This document shows positions 7,737-11,232 of a stretch of 11,232 nucleotides of DNA, piece after piece. Origin of the DNA: an uncultured Burkholderiales bacterium (GTDB lineage: Bacteria; Pseudomonadota; Gammaproteobacteria; Burkholderiales; Burkholderiaceae_C). The translations under genes and the position numbers were made by a program. Where the stretch lies: positions 1 to 11,232 of the forward strand of contig CAIODE010000393.1 in NCBI GenBank assembly GCA_903856875.1, in the 5' to 3' direction. The notes under the pieces were generated by a model. That model did not search any database and had not been told where the DNA came from. It worked only from the letters and a program-made list of their open reading frames with translations. Every line of letters begins with the position of its first letter. Position 1 is the first letter of the stretch.

Positions 7737-8504
7737 TTGAACACTGGGGCTCCCCTTCAACGCTGGCCCGCGCAAGCCATCTGGCAGTCCGTGGTACCCC
7801 AATGGCCAGGGTTCAGCATCGAGATCCTGCCCGAGATCGACTCCAGCAACAGCGAGTTGATGCGGCGCGCACGACAAGGCCGCTACGATCCTATTCTGTT
7901 GCTTGCAGAGCGCCAATCGGCAGGAAGAGGGCGTCAAGGACGCTCTTGGTTAGGCGAGCCAGGACATGCACTCACTTTTTCGATCGGCTTACCCTGCCAA
8001 CCCCACAATTGGTCTGGTCTTTCCCTGGCCGTCGGACTCAGTTTGGCCGAGTCGCTGGGCGAGGACATCCAACTCAAATGGCCCAATGACTTGTGGTGGC
8101 ATCAAAGAAAGCTCGGCGGCATCTTGATTGAAGCTGCCAGTCAAGGCGGTCAAAGCTATGCCGTGATCGGCGTAGGCCTGAACATCGAACTGCCCGCCAA
8201 CAAAGACCTTAGAACGCCCGCTGCGGCCCTCTCTGAGTTGTGGCAAGGGGCCAGCGCGCCCTTGGCTTTAGAGCGCGTTGTCAAGCCCTTGCTTGATGCT
8301 TTGAAATATTTTGAGACGAACGGATTCAGCCCCTTGCAAGCACGATTCAATGCACGAGACGCACTTCGCGGTCTGAACATCACAAGCAGCGATGGCTTAG
8401 AGGGTTTGTGCGCAGGCGTTGACGGCCAGGGCGCCTTGCAAATTGACACGCCACAAGGTCGGGTTGGTGTCAGTAGCGCAGAAGTGAGTGTTCGGCCAAA
8501 ATGA
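7737..8504 (+). CDS. birA: Biotin--[acetyl-CoA-carboxylase] ligase, class I
   Basis: The enzyme activates biotin to biotinyl-5'-AMP and attaches it to the biotin carrier lysine of acetyl-CoA carboxylase and other carboxylases. From the TTG at 7737 it has 255 residues. Numbered from GTG 7731, the biotinyl-AMP loop GRGRQGRSW is at 65-73, KWPNDLWW at 116-123 includes the catalytic-site lysine K116, and KLGGILIE (127-134) and IGVGLNI (146-152) complete the catalytic domain. A C-terminal SH3-like domain (about 213-257) ends in VGVSSAEVSV. No helix-turn-helix precedes the catalytic domain, so this is a non-repressor (class I) ligase, unlike E. coli BirA. In many Burkholderiales this gene is next to coaX (type III pantothenate kinase), but here a GST gene follows after 40 bases. 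The SET gene lies about 27 bases upstream without a terminator, so read-through from it is likely. The alternative start is GTG 7731. Confidence 0.93.
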   Translation: MNTGAPLQRWPAQAIWQSVVPQWPGFSIEILPEIDSSNSELMRRARQGRYDPILLLAERQSAGRGRQGRSWLGEPGHALTFSIGLPCQPHNWSGLSLAVGLSLAESLGEDIQLKWPNDLWWHQRKLGGILIEAASQGGQSYAVIGVGLNIELPANKDLRTPAAALSELWQGASAPLALERVVKPLLDALKYFETNGFSPLQARFNARDALRGLNITSSDGLEGLCAGVDGQGALQIDTPQGRVGVSSAEVSVRPK

Positions 8505-8544
8505 AACGCCAACCCGACAACGTGGTCATCACAAGGAAAATTTC

Positions 8545-9195
8545 ATGAGCTTGAAACTTTATTTTGCACCTGGTGCTTGTTCATTTGTGCCGCATTGCAT
8601 GCTGCAACGGGCAGGTGCCGATTTCGAACCCATCATGGTCAAGTTGCACAAAGGTGAGCAACACGAGGGCGACTACAGGGCCATCAATCCTCGCGGCCAA
8701 GTCCCGGTGCTGGTCGACGATGGCCAGGTGATTGCGCAAATTTTGGCCATCGTTTTGCACCTCGATCAAAAATTTCCTGAAGCGCATTTTTTACCCACAT
8801 CGCCCATGGCTCGGGCCAAGGCCATCGAAACTTTGGCCTGGATGAACAACACAGTTCACCCCACCTTCACGCACATCTTCATGCCGCAAAAATTCAGCGA
8901 CCAAGCGGACGTTCAAGCCAACTTGAAAGCATTCAACACGCAGACTTACAAAGCTTTGTTGTCTGAATTAGAAAGTTTGGTACACGCGTCTACGCCCTCT
9001 GCTTGGTTGTCGGGCGCTCAACTCGGACCCTTGGACGCCTATGCGCTCACGCTCACCCGATGGGGATCTATGGCTGGCATCGACCCAAGCTCTTACGCTT
9101 TGTTGTGGGCACACGTTCAAAGGGTCTCAGCTGACAAGGCCGTCCGTGAAGTCATCGAACGTGAACGGCTTCAATTGAACTTGTTCAAAAGCTGA
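8545..9195 (+). CDS. Glutathione S-transferase family protein
   Basis: The predicted protein is cytosolic, 216 residues, of ordinary GST length and resembles the beta class. The thioredoxin-fold N-domain (about 1-80) begins KLYFAPGACSFVPH, where C12 sits at the position of the beta-class cysteine motif. NPRGQVPVL (48-56) holds the cis-proline loop (P54). The helical C-domain follows from about 88, with LGPLDAYALTL at 160-170. The usual glutathione-contact pair at the start of helix 3 (E/Q then S/G) reads Q65-I66 here, so canonical glutathione binding may be weakened. The start is ATG 8545, with AAGGA at 8533-8537 upstream. The frame is open back to a GTG at 8488, but that would overlap birA and add 19 unlikely residues. 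It lies 40 bases after birA and may be co-transcribed. The substrate cannot be inferred. Confidence 0.9.
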   Translation: MSLKLYFAPGACSFVPHCMLQRAGADFEPIMVKLHKGEQHEGDYRAINPRGQVPVLVDDGQVIAQILAIVLHLDQKFPEAHFLPTSPMARAKAIETLAWMNNTVHPTFTHIFMPQKFSDQADVQANLKAFNTQTYKALLSELESLVHASTPSAWLSGAQLGPLDAYALTLTRWGSMAGIDPSSYALLWAHVQRVSADKAVREVIERERLQLNLFKS

Positions 9196-9196
9196 A

Positions 9197-9214
9197 AGCT
9201 GTTTGCAAACAGCT
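9197..9214. terminator. Perfect palindrome in the convergent GST/kinase junction, possible shared terminator
   Basis: AGCTGTTTGCAAACAGCT is an 18-base perfect inverted repeat. It begins two bases after the GST stop and overlaps the kinase stop codon (9213-9215). As RNA it can form a seven-base stem with a TGCA loop on either strand. Neither side is followed by a clean T run, and the minus strand has only TTTCAGCTTTT, so intrinsic termination is plausible but not certain. Confidence 0.5.
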
Positions 9215-10685
9215 AGCGCGAAAAACGAATGGTGAAACAAGCGCCTGGTGGCGTCTGTCCGGGGTGCGCCAGCTCAACCGTCACGGTAGCACCATGGCGT
9301 TGTGCAATTTCTCGCACAATTGGCAAGCCCAAACCAGAGCCATCCACATTGCTTCCCAAGGCACGGTAAAAGGGTTCAAACACGCGTTCTCTTTCAGCTG
9401 CAGCGATGCCCGGTCCGTTGTCTTCCACTTGAACGGCCAAGGCTTGGCTGTAGGGGTCCACCAGCAAGCGCACCGTGATCACGCCCATTCGCTCTTCCGT
9501 GCTGGGGGTGTAATGAATGGCGTTGTCAACCAAGTTTCGAATCATCTCTTTGAGCAGCGTGGGGTTGCCTTGCACGGTCACAAAGCGACGTTTTTCTTCG
9601 GTGTCAACGCCGTCATAACCCAGGTCAAGCCCCTTGTCCATGGCGTGTGGCAATGAGTCATTGAGGACCTCGCTGATCAAGGCCGCCATGTCACACGATT
9701 GCAAATCAATGGCGCCAGCGCCTTCTGCGCGAGCCAACGACAACAGTTGATTCACGGTGTGCGTGGCTTGCACACTTGCACGGCCAATTTGTTGAAGCGA
9801 CTGTTTTAATTCTTCTTCACCAGCATCTTTTCTTTGCGCCAAGTCAGCTTGCATGCGCAAACCAGCCAGCGGTGTTTTCAACTGGTGGGCGGCGTCGGCT
9901 AAAAATCTTTTTTGCGTCCCAATTGAATCCTTCAAACGGCGCAACAAATCATTGACGGAGGACACCAAGGGCGCCACTTCCAAGGGCACTGCTTTTTCAT
10001 CCAGCGGACTCAAGTCATCGGATTTTCTAGCGCGTATGCGCTCTTCCAATTCCGACAGCGGCTTGATGCCACGGACCAAGGCCAGCCAAACCAGCAAAAC
10101 AGCCAAAGGCAAAATTGCAAACTGAGGCAGCATCACCCCTTTGATAATTTCCGTGGCCAAGACAGATCTTTTCTCTCGGGTTTCAGCAACTTGAACGAGG
10201 ACTGAGCCTAATCCTGAGGTCGATTTTTCAGAAGTTAACTGAACCCAGGTGTAGGCCACCCGAACCTCGAGGCTGCGCATTTCATCGTCGCGAATTTTGA
10301 CATCGTAGCTGCCTAGCTTTTCCTCGTCTTGAGGTTGCGGCAAATCTCTGTCGCCCCCTAGCAACTCACCTTTGGGGCCAATCACTTGGTAGTAAACCAA
10401 GTCAGCATCATCGGCGCGCAGCAATTCGCTGGCAGGTTGGGGTAGGTTAAATTGAATGCGTTGTTGATCAGGACTTAACTTGACCAACTGCGCTAGCGCT
10501 TGGACGTTGTAGACCAAGGCTCGATCAAAGGGTTTGTTGGCAAGCCCCTGCGCCACCAACCAAGTGAGCGCCAAACTCACCGGCCACAACAACAGAAGTG
10601 GTGTGAGCATCCAATCCAAAATTTCGCCAAACAACGAGCGTTGCTCGCGGCGAAAAAAAGACACTTGCCAATTTTTACGGCTCAT
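9213..10685 (-). CDS. TctE-like membrane sensor histidine kinase
   Basis: This two-component sensor of 490 residues lies in the inner membrane. TM1 is at about 24-46. A periplasmic sensor region (about 47-180) of the type found in TctE-like kinases follows, then TM2 (about 183-204), a HAMP-like linker (about 205-255) and the dimerisation domain with the H-box ADAAHQLKTPLAGL, whose phosphorylated histidine is H267. The ATP-binding domain has N-box NLVDNAIHYTP (384-394), G1 EDNGPGI (421-427), FEPFYR (436-441) and G2 GSGLGLPIV (449-457). All catalytic boxes are intact. An in-frame TGA abuts the ATG at 10685, so this start is firm, with GGGTGA directly before it. It lies 24 bases after the response regulator and is surely its partner. 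The ligand is unknown. Family members such as TctE sense tricarboxylates, but with no transporter gene in view that cannot be carried over. The stop overlaps the palindrome at 9197-9214. Confidence 0.94.
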   Translation of the reverse strand: MSRKNWQVSFFRREQRSLFGEILDWMLTPLLLLWPVSLALTWLVAQGLANKPFDRALVYNVQALAQLVKLSPDQQRIQFNLPQPASELLRADDADLVYYQVIGPKGELLGGDRDLPQPQDEEKLGSYDVKIRDDEMRSLEVRVAYTWVQLTSEKSTSGLGSVLVQVAETREKRSVLATEIIKGVMLPQFAILPLAVLLVWLALVRGIKPLSELEERIRARKSDDLSPLDEKAVPLEVAPLVSSVNDLLRRLKDSIGTQKRFLADAAHQLKTPLAGLRMQADLAQRKDAGEEELKQSLQQIGRASVQATHTVNQLLSLARAEGAGAIDLQSCDMAALISEVLNDSLPHAMDKGLDLGYDGVDTEEKRRFVTVQGNPTLLKEMIRNLVDNAIHYTPSTEERMGVITVRLLVDPYSQALAVQVEDNGPGIAAAERERVFEPFYRALGSNVDGSGLGLPIVREIAQRHGATVTVELAHPGQTPPGACFTIRFSR

Positions 10686-10709
10686 TCACCCACGGTGTTC
10701 ACGGCACCG

Positions 10710-11232
10710 TTATCCTGGAATTTTTTCAAGGCAATAACCCAGTCCCCGCACGGTTGCAATGCGAATAGGACCCTTTTCAATTTTCTTGCGCAAGCGATGG
10801 ATGTAAACCTCGATAGCGTTGTTACTCACCTCTTCGCCCCACTCGCACAATCGCTCGACCAACTGGTCTTTGCTGACCAAGCGCCCTGCGCGCTGCAGCA
10901 AGACTTCTAGCAAGCCCAACTCACGCGCCGACAACTCGACCATCTTGCCGTCAATGGTGGCCACACGACCTGATTGGTCATAGATCAATGGCCCATGTTT
11001 GATTTGTGAGCTGGCCCCGCCCATGCCTCGGCGTGTCAGTGCACGCACACGCGCTTCCAGTTCTTGCAAGCTAAAGGGCTTGGCCATGTAATCGTCTGCG
11101 CCGTAGTCCAAACCTTTGACGCGCTCTTCCACGCTGTCGGCCGCAGTGAGAATTAAAACGGGTAGCGTGGAACCCCTTGAACGAAGCTTTTTCAAAACCT
11201 CTAAGCCGTGCATTTTGGGCAAGCCCAAATCC
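10710..11232 (-). CDS. OmpR-family response regulator, 5' part outside the window
   Basis: This transcription factor is activated by phosphorylation from the kinase encoded downstream. The 173 residues visible begin with an aspartate codon at 11229-11231 in the context DLGLPKMHG, the usual place of the phosphoacceptor. About 50 N-terminal residues are missing. The rest of the receiver shows LILTA (conserved Thr) and YMAKPF (conserved Lys). A winged-helix DNA-binding domain follows (about the last 95 residues), with LSARELGLLEVLL, NAIEVYIHRLRKKI (recognition helix) and VRGLGYCLE (wing). The TTG at 11226-11228 is not a start but an internal Leu codon. The pair resembles TctD/TctE or QseB/QseC types. 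Target genes cannot be told from the window. Confidence 0.95.
   Translation of the reverse strand, partial: DLGLPKMHGLEVLKKLRSRGSTLPVLILTAADSVEERVKGLDYGADDYMAKPFSLQELEARVRALTRRGMGGASSQIKHGPLIYDQSGRVATIDGKMVELSARELGLLEVLLQRAGRLVSKDQLVERLCEWGEEVSNNAIEVYIHRLRKKIEKGPIRIATVRGLGYCLEKIPG

Noticed and set aside
8458..8518. Ten-base inverted repeat (GTCGGGTTGG at 8458 and its complement at 8509) around the end of birA
   Set aside because: The arms are 41 bases apart, one arm is inside coding sequence, and no T run follows, so a chance match is the simplest reading.
9264..10125. Plus-strand open frames opposite the sensor kinase gene
   Set aside because: The kinase frame has every catalytic box in order. 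The opposite frames have no motifs.

Overview
The window looks like the chromosome of a betaproteobacterium of the order Burkholderiales, most likely a Comamonadaceae-type freshwater lineage with moderate GC. This is inferred from protein style, from a TctD/TctE-type two-component pair, from a MurU-type cell-wall recycling enzyme and from heavy use of TTG for leucine. No search was run, so the genus is open. Gene density is high, no gap exceeds 110 bases, and I see no mobile element, RNA gene or CRISPR array.

Left part (1-3962): a murU-like nucleotidyltransferase runs off the left edge on the minus strand. Divergent from it, tkt (transketolase) and gap (glyceraldehyde-3-phosphate dehydrogenase) form a two-gene central-carbon unit. 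Transketolase makes or uses glyceraldehyde 3-phosphate, which GAPDH then oxidises. A strong intrinsic terminator closes the unit.

Middle part (3970-7709): this is the most interesting region. On the minus strand is a 990-residue topoisomerase III carrying two Cys4 zinc fingers, a histone-H1-like Lys/Ala/Pro-rich linker and a C-terminal SWIB/MDM2 domain, with its own terminator-like hairpin. Divergent from it, across about 100 bases that hold roughly 50 bases of near-perfect alternating purine/pyrimidine (Z-DNA-prone) sequence, is a SET-domain protein lysine methyltransferase with a post-SET zinc site and a very basic tail. Two domains best known from eukaryotic chromatin (SWIB and SET) therefore sit head to head around a topoisomerase with an H1-like tail. 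I propose, as inference only, that they form a chromatin-like functional pair in which the SET enzyme may methylate lysines of the TopB linker or of another nucleoid protein.

Right part (7731-11232): the SET gene is followed closely on the same strand by birA (biotin-protein ligase without the DNA-binding domain) and a glutathione S-transferase-like gene, probably a loose operon. A convergent two-component pair follows on the minus strand: a TctE-like sensor kinase and, upstream of it, an OmpR-type response regulator. The regulator is cut by the right edge exactly at its phosphoacceptor aspartate. The 17-base convergent gap between the GST and kinase genes carries a perfect 18-base palindrome.
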